This document shows, in pieces, positions 36,081 to 47,654 of a stretch of DNA of 64,000 bases. The notes beneath the pieces were generated by a model. The model did no database searches and had not been told where the DNA came from. It saw nothing but the letters and a program-made list of their open reading frames with translations. Position 1 is the first letter of the stretch. Each line of letters opens with the position of its first letter. This DNA comes from Wyeomyia smithii (Eukaryota > Arthropoda > Insecta > Diptera > Culicidae): positions 31,167,506 through 31,231,505 of the forward strand of contig NC_073694.1 in assembly GCF_029784165.1 (NCBI RefSeq), read 5' to 3'. A program made the translations under genes and the position numbers.

Positions 36081-38678
36081 GTTTTTGAAAATAGGGATAT
36101 ACGATGGCTGTTGTTATAAATTTTATTTATCGAACACTATTTTCTAAACATTATATGCGCGCCTTTCGGAATACTTTCCACAACAAATTATCCACACTCC
36201 GCTCGCATCTCTAAAATACATTTCGTAGAAAGTAACTCTAAGGTTGAGTCGTTTCAACTCATTTTCATGCGAGATTTGTGATCTGTAAAAGTTTTTTTTC
36301 TCTTTTGCCAAAGAAAGGTGGTGAATTATAAAAATGGCGAAATGTATTTTTTCCATTTTTTCCATTTTTTCCCCTTCTAGAGCCATTTTTTCTTGTTTTT
36401 GTTTTCAGAAAAATAGCGTGTTAGCAATCTGCCGTTCCAAGCATAGTTGTCCCATGTTCTACAGAAACCTTATGCACGCTGGGACAATTATGCTTGGAAC
36501 GGCAGTAATCGTGTTATTCACAATTTTCGCTGAGTTTCTGGTGACATTATTCTTACTCGAGCACAATTGACGGTTTTAGAGAAAAGAGAATTGACACAAG
36601 TTTGTGTAACATACATGTGATGTATTGTGCATTTAAATGAAAATTATCAAAACGTCGCTGATGAACTAGCAACCAGGCTAATTTCCGATGTTTATTTTTG
36701 TTATTCTCGCAACACTGCAACCATCTCAGCAGCCACGGCGCTGTCAGTCCGGCTTACAAAAACAAATACATTGAAATCATTCCCGCAGTTCATGTTGTGT
36801 GAACACGCAGCTGTTCTATGTACTTGTAAAGTCGGAAGAAAGCTCGGAAGTCGGAAGTCCGACTTCCGAATTTTAATTTAGTGCTGACGCCACAATATCA
36901 ATCTGCGGAATGATACTCACAAGGTACTTCGACTGAGGTGGAAATTGACCAAAACTGCCAAAAGATAAACGCTCAGAAAAGCCAACTTTTGTACTAAGGC
37001 TCGAATGAAAAAGTAGCAATTTACACAGCCTCCGATTCCGAATTTGTTTACAGCTCCAAGCGGAGTGAAATTTTGGTAATTGTTTTTTCTCTCACGCGTG
37101 GAGCCAATGATCTTGTGTGAAATTTTCACGTCGCTTGGCAAAAGCATCTCAATACGTTCATTGTAGTATGTATCATAGAAAACACTGCTGTTGGAATAAT
37201 TAGAGTATCATCATTTGAGCTGATTATTTCCGATGCACAATATCTATTGAAATAAGCGAAACGGAATCCATCACATAAAACGTAGAACCATCTCGTAAAA
37301 GCCCGGATTGCTGCTTGATAAAAAAAGGTTCACATTTATCGCTTAAAAGTATTGATCGGTGAAATGGGTAAAATGTTGTTCAGCTCTGCGTTACATTTTA
37401 TAAGCGTGTAGCTTGTTTATGTCAGTGCGACTGCGGATACTCAAATTCGTCAAATTGCTGCTTGCAGCTGACGTTTATTCTGCAGAGAGAATAAAAAATT
37501 GCTGCGGTACGTGAATTTTGGTGAAAAATTCTTGATCTGCTTATAAAAAAAGCAAACTTTGAATGTTTTCGTAAAAAGTGTTGAAAAAATCGGTAGGTTT
37601 CGCAAACCTAATATATTGAAACATTTGCCTGCGCGTTTTCTCCATCAGGTAAGTCTGTGTTTGCAAAGAAATAAATTTTTTATTATTAGTTTTCTAAGGG
37701 TGAAGCGATTGGGCAGGGAGATAAATATACTCAAGTTTGTTCCGCACAGTTATGCTTCGTTCTTCCTGTTAATACGATTCGAGGAAAAGAATTGACCTTC
37801 ACCTCTGTGTTCGGTGCGGCAACTGTATCGTGCTGTCGAGAGACGACTTTTTCTTAGTCGTTCCCAAAATATGCAATACACTCTCTATGACGAACGTTAG
37901 CTTGACCGGTTCTACCGATTTTCGAACTAAGGCCGCAAAAACTATAACGAACAAATTTACGTTTTTGTTGTAAAAGTTATCTCCACTCTTCACGAGTTGA
38001 AGAACGCTATCACATGCATAGCAGAGCTCATCTAATTTTAGCACCTTCTTCGGTATCTGACTATACAGATGATTCCCTCTCGCTTGCCCTCTGCGCCGGT
38101 TTTGGCAATTTAATGACGACGGGTAGGACGTTTGTCTGCGTCTTTCCGCAGTCGGTGACGACGCGGTAAGCTGTTTACATTCCGATTGAAATGAAAACCA
38201 AAAAATAAAAAAAAACGCACCGCTGAGTGAATAAGATATAGTCATCTCGCGACAGCGCGAAAACTTATTACACATATAGGTAATATTTCTATAATTTTTT
38301 CTGATGTATTTTACGCTTCTCCGAACCAGGCAAAAATGTTTCTCATATTGTACGGCCCGCCAGTGCACGTGGGGTCAGTATGCCATTGATTCGGATGCGC
38401 GCCATCGGCACGGTTGCTGCAAGTCGACGTCGCCGTTTCTTCTCTTCGAGTAGTTTAGGTCTAAACTAAGGAAACACGTTTAGGCCCCAGTGGTAGAAAA
38501 TAAAAAAATAACGACTGTGTCCAGGTCGAAAATACCAGCCCCAATCGTATGTGTTGTGTTCGCTACCGACTGATAAGATAGTGTTGTGCAATTAAATAGA
38601 CTGGGACTTCTTTATGCGACGGATTAGGATATCCACACAGTAGTAGTCCAGTATTTTCATTGGTTGAGAGACAGTGTT
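36081..38678. other. intergenic region between Orc5 and DCAF6
   Basis: Divergent upstream regions of Orc5 (minus) and DCAF6 (plus). The only structure I can support is a small hairpin: 36429-36454 and 36480-36505 are complementary (CTGCCGTTCCAAGCAT and its complement). A 189-codon minus frame at 37799-38368 has no ATG start and no recognisable motif, and is probably not a gene. Confidence 0.5.
36429..36505. repeat. short hairpin MITE
   Basis: Arms of 26 bases, CTGCCGTTCCAAGCATAGTT and near-complement, with a ~25 base loop; TTGTCCCA and TGGGACAA lie at the inner ends. Confidence 0.6.
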
Positions 38679-41600
38679 ATGAAATTGGAGGATATGAGAC
38701 CGCGGGATCGAAGCAGCACTAGCGTCTTCCGCACGCTATACAACGGTGGCGCTTATCATGGAGATTTGTACGGGCCACGACTTGCTTGCAGCAGTAAAGG
38801 TAAGCGTTTAATAGCAAACAAAAATAAAAGCTGATTACTACTTGTACTGTTATGGTACCCCGTCGTACGTAAGGTGATACTGTCATATGGCGTCAGGACA
38901 AAAGCCGTGCAAAAATAGTCACTAAGCAAAGGGAATTGGTTGCTCACGGCACTGACCGTGATTTTTTTTTGTTGCGTTTAGTATGGGGAAACTTTTCGAT
39001 TTAGTTGTGGCTGGTTTACTAATGTCGTCAATAAATGAGGAACGTGAACGGAAAATTAGCACGGTTTGATAATTTTCGAATAGGTTAAATAATACATGAA
39101 ATGATAAATTATAAGATATCGAATAACGATAGATTGTGGGTTATCAGTTGATTTGATTTCTTGTTGAGTGATCTCACGCCAATTCTCTCAGCCATTGGCA
39201 ATACTTTTTCAGACTTCAGTGAAATTTTGTGGATTTCAGTTTTATGTGAAAAAAATTTAAAAATAATATAAGAAATTCAGCTTTTCGATATGATGTTTTT
39301 TTACGAAATTTCGAGCAAAAAAAAAAGCAAAGCCTTGGTACTACATTCTGATACAGAACTCGATCTTCTGTTTATTAGACACAGACTTCGCAGCCAATTG
39401 TTAAGTGTACAGGACAATTGCGGGGTTAGCGCTGCGATCCTACTGACACTAATCTCTCCCGAGCCGGGACTCGAACATACGTACATATGTGTGTATTTCT
39501 TCAGTGTTATGTATCAACACTTCGTACTTGATATTACTTACATTGGTCTTTATATCGCCTGACCGAAACTCTGTTGTTTTAACAATAGTTGCAATATAGA
39601 TTACCCTGCATCAATTATCTCCCGAACAGCTAAGATTGATTTTTATTTGAGGCTTTGTTTAATTATTTTATTTTATTTGATCTTACTTTATTTTCTGTAT
39701 GACCAATCTTAGCGTTTATTTATCGCTGGTTCGTTCTGGATAAATGTTACTACAAAGAGCATTTATAATATAATAAATTTATGTTAGGGCGTTTATATAT
39801 CTTACGCCAAACCAAATTATGGCCTTGCTCCGAATCATATTCCAAATAGTTTTCCAGACTTTATTATTATTTGGTTTGATTATGTCGAACTTTATTGCAA
39901 CTAAATATTCTCTTGCTCTTTTCAACTCAGTAAACTTGCGCTTCTAACTTCGAGCTACTTTTTCCTTCTCTCAAACTTCACTTTTCCTTATAAATTTTTC
40001 TACTAACTTCTTTCGCCTTACTTGCACTTTTCTTATCCTTTTTATTTTACTATCTGTCAATCGGCAGTTAAACCCGCTACACCGTCTGTACACGCCACCA
40101 CAGTGGTTTTGGCGCGTTACTTCGCAACATTTACTAATTAGCTCTTTCATATTTTTCAGACAGCATCGATCTCATCCAACGGCTGGACCTGTGGAAGCAG
40201 CTCAAGGTACACAAGGGATGTGTCAATACCCTTTTTTGGAGCGAGGATGGTCAACTGTTGCTGTCTGGTTCTGACGATCAGCATATCGTAATCAGCAGTC
40301 CCTTCACTGGCAAGACTCTGTTTCAGCACAAAACGACTCATAGGGCAAATATTTTCAGTGCAAGATTTTTACCACAAAGTAACAATCGTGAGATTGTGTC
40401 CTGCTCTGGAGACGGTATCGTGCTGTACACAGAGCTGAAAGAGGAGGAATCGGATTGGAGTGGATCTAACTACTTCAACTGTCATAGCACTGGAACTACG
40501 TATGAGGTTTTGACGGTACCAACGGAACCGCGTTCATTCATGAGCTGCGGTGAAGACGGAACGGTTCGATTGTACGACCTGCGGAAGATGAATCGCTGTT
40601 TGAGAACATGTTGCAAGGACAACATACTGATATTGAACCCGTCAGGGGTGACCACTATGACATTGTCGCCGATTACGATGAACTATATTGCCGTCGGAAG
40701 TTCGGACAGCCACGTACGGATCTTTGATAGACGGTTTCTAAAGTTGGTAGATTGTAATTCGCCAGGATCACCGAACGAACGACACACCATTCCGGTGAAG
40801 ATGTTCACGAATCCTTCCATGGAGAAGAGATCGTTCCGTGTGACCTCAATTGCCTATAGCCAGGATGAGTGTGAATTGCTGGTGAGTTTTTTGGTTTTTA
40901 TCGTTTCAGTAGGACTATCCTCGGAGCAAATTCAAATATCTCTTGCATCTCATGAAATGTTCTTTGTAATGGTTTGAACTTCAATAACTGTGCCAAAATC
41001 TAACTGGGTTTCTTCTTGTTTTAAAAAATTATAAGCACCGTATTTCCAAATTAATAGATGAGCAAAAAAAAAAGATGAATTAATCTTATTGTTACTTTGT
41101 AAGAATCTCTCCTCTGTTTTTTCTTGCTTTCGTTCGCTTTTTGCAAGAGAAAATATATTATATTGTTCGTTTAAGAATACTGCAAGAGGCAAAACTATGT
41201 AACAATTAACAATTTAAAAAATCATGTCCCGCTATTTACACAGGTCAACTACTCTTCCGATCATCTGTACTTGTTCGATGCAACCAAAGACGGAATCGAG
41301 GTGACTGCGGCTCAAGCGTCCAGCAGCTCGGACAAGGGCAAACGGGGCTCCAAAACGCAGCACAGTGTTGACAGCCCGCCGCCGGTACGTCGGTTGCGTT
41401 TGCGTGGGGACTGGTCCGACACGGGACCGGATGCTCGTCCGGCTCGCGAGATGGCTTCCCGGGTATTTGGGGTCGGCCAGGCTCGTCCACAACTTCAAGC
41501 TACGATTATGCATCGTATGACCGAGGTTTTGTCGCGAATGTTGGCCGACCCTCGAACGCGAATCGGATTGACCCACACGAACGAGCTGACGAACGACAGC

Positions 41601-42596
41601 GACCTGGCGAATGTGGTGGACGATTTTCGCACTTTCGCCAGCAGCACGGCTGCCCAAGATACCGCGACTGGGCAACGCGATCAAGAACCACAACCATCTA
41701 CTAGTGGAACACAGCGAGAAAGTCCTCCTACAAATAATGACGATGCTGAAGATGAAGAAGACGACGATGACGATGACGATAATGATGACGACAAACGTGT
41801 TGAATTAAACCAAAGAAAAAAGTCTGATAAAAAGCAGACAGAGTCTTCGTATGAAGAGAAGCTGAGCGCGCTAAACGATCTCGAACAAAAAGTTTTAAAC
41901 TACGATTATGTGATAAGAAAGTTTGTTGGCCACAGAAATGCACGGTAAGTTTCTAATAGATTGAAACAAAATGTTCAAGCAATTTCAACTTTTTCCGTCA
42001 CTCAACAGTACCGTGATTAAGCAAGCCAATTTCTGGGGTAACAATTATATAATGTCAGGTTCAGACTGCGGACACGTATTCACATATGAGCGCGCCACGG
42101 GTCGGTTAGTGATGTTAATGGAGGCTGATCAGCACGTGGTTAACTGCGTCCAGCCTCACCCAACGCTGCCAATTCTGGCTACATCTGGAATTGATTACGA
42201 CATTAAAGTTTGGTCCCCAATGGATGAAGAGATAACTCGTTTCGATCGGGAGGCAGCCACCAATGTAAGTTATTTCATGCAAAAAAATCAAAAAATGTTT
42301 TTTTCCTAGCAACATTATTTTTTTAGCTCATGGAACGCAACGCCGTAATGCTGGAAGAAACCAAGGACACAATTACGGTGCCGGCCTCTTTTATGATACG
42401 AATGCTGGCGTGCATTCATTCGCTACGGAATCGCCGCAGTGCGGTCCAAGCCGCTACGGTAGGCAATGATAGTGATAGTACCTCACGGGAGGGCAACAAT
42501 AACAATGGCGATAATAACGGCGGCGACTCATCCCAGAACAACGGAACCGACTCGTCGTCCGACGGTGGATCGCCGAAACACTATCTTCAGCTTTAG
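38679..42596 (+). CDS. DCAF6: DDB1- and CUL4-associated factor 6 (WD40 protein)
   Basis: Five exons: 38679-38799, 40160-40881, 41244-41944, 42009-42264 and 42327-42596. All junctions are GT-AG and in frame; 689 residues. Exon 1 encodes the conserved N-terminus ending in YHGDLYGPRLACSSK. Exon 2 holds WD40 repeats (HKGCVNTLFWSEDGQLLLSG..., SGDGIVLYTEL, SCGEDGTVRLYDLR, VGSSDSHVRIFDRR). Exon 3 carries NYSSDHLYLFD, the diagnostic RLRLRGDWSDTG and a variable acidic linker (41743-41797, nearly all Asp/Glu). Exon 4 returns to WD40 (GHRNART...ANFWG, SGSDCGHVFTYER, NCVQPHPTLPILATSGIDYDIKVWSP). Exon 5 has VMLEETKDTITVPASFMIRMLA and an Asn/Gly/Ser-rich tail. The product is a substrate receptor of the CUL4-DDB1 ubiquitin ligase; the vertebrate form (NRIP) is a nuclear receptor cofactor. 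A poly(A) signal is at 42789-42794. Confidence 0.93.
38800..40159 (+). other. first intron of DCAF6
   Basis: 1.36 kb, from GTAAGC to TTTTTCAG. AT-rich with no recognisable transposon. Frames such as 39290-39562 are not supported. Confidence 0.8.
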
Positions 42597-42788
42597 GTTA
42601 AGAACGGGAAATGTATTATTACACACGCTTGAGGAGCCTCTAATTTTTAAAACTTGTCTCGCCCTCGCAATTCCACAGGGGAAAGTGAAATCTAAACTAA
42701 TTCGTTTATATAATGGTTTGTGTATTAACATCTCAGTCGACATCGTAGACAAGCACGATGTGATTTTGTTGTATAAATATTTATATGA

Positions 42789-42794
42789 AATAAA
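42789..42794 (+). terminator. poly(A) signal of DCAF6
   Basis: AATAAA about 190 bases after the DCAF6 stop codon. Confidence 0.55.
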
Positions 42795-43529
42795 AATTAA
42801 TAATAGCTAAATGTAACTAGTGTTGAGTTTCAGCGATTTGATTTTTTGCGTAAATTTGGGTCCCTTTAGATTTTATTCAATTTGTATGTGAATTGTTGGA
42901 CTTCAAGTGGTGAGGAGTTGATAACCTGGAAAAAGCGATAAACTTAGTTCCGGGTTTCACAAGTTTCTGTTTTCAATACGGCAACAGCTAAGTAAGAGGA
43001 CGCTACGCGATCACTTGCGCGTTAACCATATTTCAGTGGCAGAGGAAATGCTTCGCCAACCCGTAAGGCTGTTCAATAAGATGGCGCGGCTCAAAACAGC
43101 GTCTATTCTTCTTGTTAGGGGCGGCTGATCCAGCGTGAAACACGAATTAGTGAAGGTTTTACAAGCCGTAGCCGTGAACATCATTTGTACAGGAAACAAC
43201 AATTGTAAATACAGACCGGAACCGGAACGAAAATTGACTAACGATTGGAAACTCGAATCTGTTGGGCAAATCAGACATTGTACAACAGTAAACTCAATTC
43301 GATTTTCGAACGGATTCCCTTATAATCCGCGATCTGTGCACCCGCGACGCTGGACCCATAACCTGCTGGGCATATTGGACCTTGTACAACAAATAAAAAC
43401 GCGATTTATCGCATCCGCCTGTTTTTGGGATCGACAGTATAGGTTTTCACTCAAGGTAGACTGGAGTGAGGCACGCAATACGAGAACTGCTAGTCCCTCA
43501 ATTTTTTGGAAAGTACCCGCAGTATTTTT

Positions 43530-45000
43530 AACTTGATGAAGGTCCGCAAGCTGGACATTGTAGCGCTGCAGGAGGTCTGCTGGAAGAGAGTGTCCGTACA
43601 AAACTTTCAATGGTTCAACGCTCAAGGCGGCCAGGAGGAGGATTTTTAGACCGGTTATTGGGAAGATCAGCGCACACCGGCGGTTGGTGAACATACGTCG
43701 TACCTACTTCCAGCATACGCTCTCATATAGGTACACCTGGAGATTACCGGGTCCTTTGTTTAAACGTGGAAGCGATATAAACAAAAACGAAGACGGGCAT
43801 CAGGCCAATCTTTTCCGGGACAAAATGCGCCACCTGAAAGGGCTGGTGTGTGAGGAAATGAAGCGAGCTTTGTGTCGGGAATATCAAGTCCCTACGCACC
43901 ACCTATTCCATTTAAGGCCGCTTAAGATGCCATCGACAGTGTAGAGCTTTGGAAATTTATGGACGAAAATGGTTTCCCTGTAGCACTAACAAAACTGGTC
44001 AAGGCCCGAAGGACGGTATACAGTAGACACGCCCATTTGCAACACGCAAGGGACTTCGACAAGACGACGGTCTCATCTGCCTCCTGTGCTTTAAGGTGTT
44101 ATGAAATGTGCGCCTTTAACACGCGCGGCACGATCTTCAATAAATCCAGCTAGTTCATCTGCTTCGCTGAGGACTTGTCGAAAAGACGTTTCAGACGGTT
44201 GCTGACCAGTATACCAAGCTGAAACGTTAAGCAGAAGTGGTTGGATTGAAGGTGAAGTATTTGCTAGCAAGGAGAACCGAACGCGATAGGGCTCGCAAAA
44301 GCCGTAGCAAAGTAATCGGTGGAGATGAGTTCAAGGTGGTTGACAGTCCACATAAGCACTGATGATGGTTGCATGTAGCAGCCGAAATACGTATCTGCGG
44401 ACGGTATTCGATTTTTTTGTAGTAAAATTAAATGGAAACATAACCTATTCTCAATATTCGGTTGACGATTTGTTTGCCCCCGTGCGTCCTGTACAAGACG
44501 CGTATAAGACCGGTAGTCCTCTACGGCAGCGGTTCTCAACCTGGGGTACGCGTACCCCTGGGGGTACTCGAAAGCCTTCAGGGGGTACTCGAAAGCCTTC
44601 AGGGGGTACGCGAAAGAAAAATCAGTAATGGCGGACAAAGCAATTTTTCTCTATAATACTTCATTTGTTGGTCAATCTAGCCCCTAAAACATGATCGTAG
44701 CAATCAAACAAGCTACAGTTGAATTTGGAACCTTCACTAGACTACCACAACATGATCTACCATTACTCTCTCCCACTCGGCATGAACATTCCAAGCCAGG
44801 GGGCACAATCGCCATGAAAAATATCGCCAAGGGGTACGCGGATAAAAAAGGTTGAGAACCGCTGCTCTACGGACACGAAACATAGACAATGCTAGAGGAG
44901 AATTGCAAGCACTGGCTGTTTTCGAACGACGTACGCTAAGGACCATCTTGAAGATGAAGAATGAACCACGTGCTGTCGCAACTCTACGGCGAGCTCAGTG
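43530..45000 (+). pseudogene. degenerate RTE-like LINE relic
   Basis: Pieces of an endonuclease-reverse transcriptase LINE appear in order on the plus strand but in shifting frames. An endonuclease segment VRKLDIVALQEVCW lies at 43540-43580. An RRTYFQHTLSYRYTWRLPG segment is near 43690-43750. A reverse transcriptase segment (KAAxDSVELWKFMDENGFPVALTKLVKA) is at 43920-44010. Then comes a C-terminal segment LYGHET...ALAVFERRTLRTILK at 44865-44955. Many stops and deletions make it dead. A hAT MITE interrupts it at 44527-44864. It belongs to the same family as the copies at 54.3 and 60.5-63.9 kb. Confidence 0.7.
44527..44864. mobile_element. hAT-type MITE with 8 bp target duplication
   Basis: 338 bp with inverted ends CAGCGGTTCTCAACCT and AGGTTGAGAACCGCTG, flanked by a perfect 8 bp direct repeat CTCTACGG (44519-44526, 44865-44872). 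Repeats of GGGGGTAC lie near the left end. It split the LINE reading ...VLYG|HET.... Confidence 0.85.
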
Positions 45001-45042
45001 ACCAGAAAGTCGCTAACGCTAGAAGGGTACAATAAGCGTAAT

Positions 45043-45083
45043 ATTGAGTGGTTTGTGAGAATGTTCACAAACCACTCAATAAC
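45043..45083. repeat. short perfect hairpin
   Basis: ATTGAGTGGTTTGTGA pairs with TCACAAACCACTCAAT around a short loop. It may be a MITE remnant or a stem of unknown role. Confidence 0.55.
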
Positions 45084-45409
45084 CATCTTATCTAGATTAT
45101 TATTATATCATTCGACGACAATCTACTTAACACAAGACATCAAGTTCCCAGGTGCTGTTCTATCTGAATTCTCATTCTGGGTTTCTCGTATTCAGCTGCT
45201 AAAGAGGTAAGACACATTTCCGACTCTCGCAACGAAAGGAGAGATTACACCGAATGGAAAAATTCACAAACATGTTTTCAGTGAGCGCTTGACAATGTTT
45301 CATTGCAGTAGAGCCAAATTTTTGTGTCCATTTTAAATCATGGATGCCATTACTCCTGTTTTTTTGGGTTGCGTGTGGGTGGGATGATTTGCGCTGATTA
45401 TCAATCACT

Positions 45410-47479
45410 TTATTTGCGACTCGTGAATTTAAAATAAATGAGCTCAGCTACAAACATCACCGCGCTAACAATGATACCAATAACCAGTAGATAAAACGGA
45501 AACTGCATGTCCACTACGGTGAGCACCTTGAAGTCCGAGTTCTGCGAGTCCCGTATTCGTTCCCAGTGATGCAACGTAACGTTGTAATTCATTTCCCCGA
45601 TCCAGTGGTTAATCAAGCCCCCATTCAACATACTTAGCAGAACAGCATTGATCTGCTCTAGCAGTACCGAATGGCGCCCCGCCACGTACGCTAGATTGTA
45701 CAACCGTGGACATTCCGGAATCATGAACAACTGCTTGGTGGATATGTAGATGGCATTATCCAGGTTAAGTGTGGCTCGTCGAGTGACCGTTGCTAGACGG
45801 TCAGTTTTAGAAACAATACTAAGCAAGGATTGATTTGTTGGTCTAAAGATCAGTTTGCTGCGTAGGGATTCCATTATGGCACTGTAGTTGGCGGGAAAAA
45901 CGTCATCCATAAACCCGGCGTATTTAACCGGAATGCGTATGTCAGCAGCATCCAACTGTTGTAGACTACTAATGTCTTTATAATAAACGGGATTGACGAA
46001 TATGGACGACAGTCCCGACTGGAACATGGATACGAATATCAAGCTCACTAGTAGAATACCGAACAAAAACAACCGTTCTGTTCCGGACTTTGTGAATCGA
46101 CGGTACGGAGCACTCACAAGAAGGATATAGGTATCGACACCTATTTGGCATAATTTGCGGTATAACGGAGCATCCCGGGTGGTATCGGAAAGATTGAACA
46201 ACGTTGCGAGGTGGTATCGCTCCTGGCGGGTCCTCGCTCTCATTCTAATCCCAGTTCTCAAGACAATCCACACGACAGTACAAATCATACCCATCAAAAA
46301 CAGCAATCCCCAAAGATCGGTAGGAAAGATGGTGATCGGTAACAGATACTCCGGCACTCGGCTAGCTTTCTTCACCAAACAACAAAGCTCGTCGGTGTAA
46401 ACTCCAGCGGTGAACTCAATATCCCGACTGAAGTAATCCTTAATGAAAAATCCAACGAATGTGATATCACTGTCGTGACGCATCAACCGACCAATTACAC
46501 CGTTGAATGTTCCATTCGGTAGAAGACTTCCAAAGTTATCTTTATCTGGTAGCAAACGAACAGCTGAAAGTGATCGCAGGTTAGTGGACAAAAAAATGAT
46601 TTCGGTTCGATCTAAATTACCAGTGAAATTGAGAGCCTTCACAAAGGCGTCACCAACCATGACATCCGCTCCGGTGAAAAAAATTGTGGTGTTCGGGACC
46701 GGGACACTGTACGTAGACCAAAACATATCGATTCGCAGCGGGTAGCCTTTGAAATCTCCCTGAGGCACAGTGGGTGTACCGCCAACTTCGGCCAGTTCGA
46801 CCAGTAAACCAAACGAACTACCGTTTCGTGAAAAAGGATCATACGTGTGTATATGAATTCCATCCAAGAGAAACACTCGGAAGACGCCTAGGCTCCTCCA
46901 AATGGATCTAAACAGCTTCCAGGTTCGGTCTCGCGTAAGCTCTTCATCACTGCCCAGCACAACAAAGTACGTTGCCGCAGGATCCAGCAAGCATTTCATT
47001 AACGTATCAAAAATCGTTATGTTCGCAAACACTATATAACCTTGGTCCTGATTCTGATCCCAAATTTTCGCAAACGTTTCGTACGAATGATCCCACTTGA
47101 AAAATTTGAACTCATCCTCAAAAACCCTCTCCATCGTGTTGATTGCATCGGTCGAATTAACCAGCTTAGTGGAAAGCAAAGATCGATCGCATCCTTTTCC
47201 GGCATTTAGTGCTTGCTCGTAGATACGGAAACGTTTCCGCTGCAGAATGCCACTAGTGTTTGCTCCACCGCTCCGTATCAGATAGTCAATCTGATCTATT
47301 TGATCCGGTTCCCGGCTTCCAATTACGATATCGATACTGTCGATCCGGTTGAAGATAGCCACTAAGTGCGCCTGGACTGTCGTATTACGTAACCAGTCGA
47401 GTTTTTTGGAAGCAAGCGCGTTCCAGTGGCGACCGTTGAGGTATAGGAAAGCGATGGTGACCAACGATAAGCGAAACAT
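45410..47479 (-). CDS. divergent ionotropic receptor (IR)
   Basis: A single uninterrupted exon of 689 residues from the ATG at 47479. This Met starts a hydrophobic signal peptide (MFRLSLVTIAFLYLNG), so I prefer it. The frame remains open to an earlier ATG at 47653, which would add 58 residues without signal character. Order of parts: extracellular N-terminal domain, an S1 half of the ligand-binding domain, a first membrane helix (LWGLLFLMGMICTVVWIVL), a pore region with DTYILLVSAPYRRF, a further helix (LFLFGILLVSLIFVSMFQSGLSSIF), an S2 half, a last helix (FPFYLLVIGIIVSAVMFVAELIYF) and a short cytoplasmic tail. This is the iGluR-like layout of insect chemosensory IRs. The intronless structure fits the divergent, often gustatory, subfamily. 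AATAAA overlaps the stop codon. I cannot assign an IR number. Confidence 0.88.
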   Translation of the reverse strand: MFRLSLVTIAFLYLNGRHWNALASKKLDWLRNTTVQAHLVAIFNRIDSIDIVIGSREPDQIDQIDYLIRSGGANTSGILQRKRFRIYEQALNAGKGCDRSLLSTKLVNSTDAINTMERVFEDEFKFFKWDHSYETFAKIWDQNQDQGYIVFANITIFDTLMKCLLDPAATYFVVLGSDEELTRDRTWKLFRSIWRSLGVFRVFLLDGIHIHTYDPFSRNGSSFGLLVELAEVGGTPTVPQGDFKGYPLRIDMFWSTYSVPVPNTTIFFTGADVMVGDAFVKALNFTGNLDRTEIIFLSTNLRSLSAVRLLPDKDNFGSLLPNGTFNGVIGRLMRHDSDITFVGFFIKDYFSRDIEFTAGVYTDELCCLVKKASRVPEYLLPITIFPTDLWGLLFLMGMICTVVWIVLRTGIRMRARTRQERYHLATLFNLSDTTRDAPLYRKLCQIGVDTYILLVSAPYRRFTKSGTERLFLFGILLVSLIFVSMFQSGLSSIFVNPVYYKDISSLQQLDAADIRIPVKYAGFMDDVFPANYSAIMESLRSKLIFRPTNQSLLSIVSKTDRLATVTRRATLNLDNAIYISTKQLFMIPECPRLYNLAYVAGRHSVLLEQINAVLLSMLNGGLINHWIGEMNYNVTLHHWERIRDSQNSDFKVLTVVDMQFPFYLLVIGIIVSAVMFVAELIYFKFTSRK

Positions 47480-47654
47480 TTTATTACCGTACACTAACCG
47501 GTCAAGCAGAAGGCCACCTCTCGAGTGGGCAGATTCCCACGGTGCGAACACCAATTCATTTGTCTGCGAGTGATTTTGGGGAGAAACCTCTGTCCAGGCC
47601 AGGGATGTTTGCTCATTAGTCAGGATAATATATTGTAACACCGCGCGCGTCATT

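Noticed and set aside
37799..38368. 189-codon minus-strand frame
   Set aside because: No ATG at its start, no recognisable domain, non-coding composition and no supporting splice or poly(A) signals.
41232..41693. 153-codon minus frame
   Set aside because: Antisense of DCAF6 exon 3.
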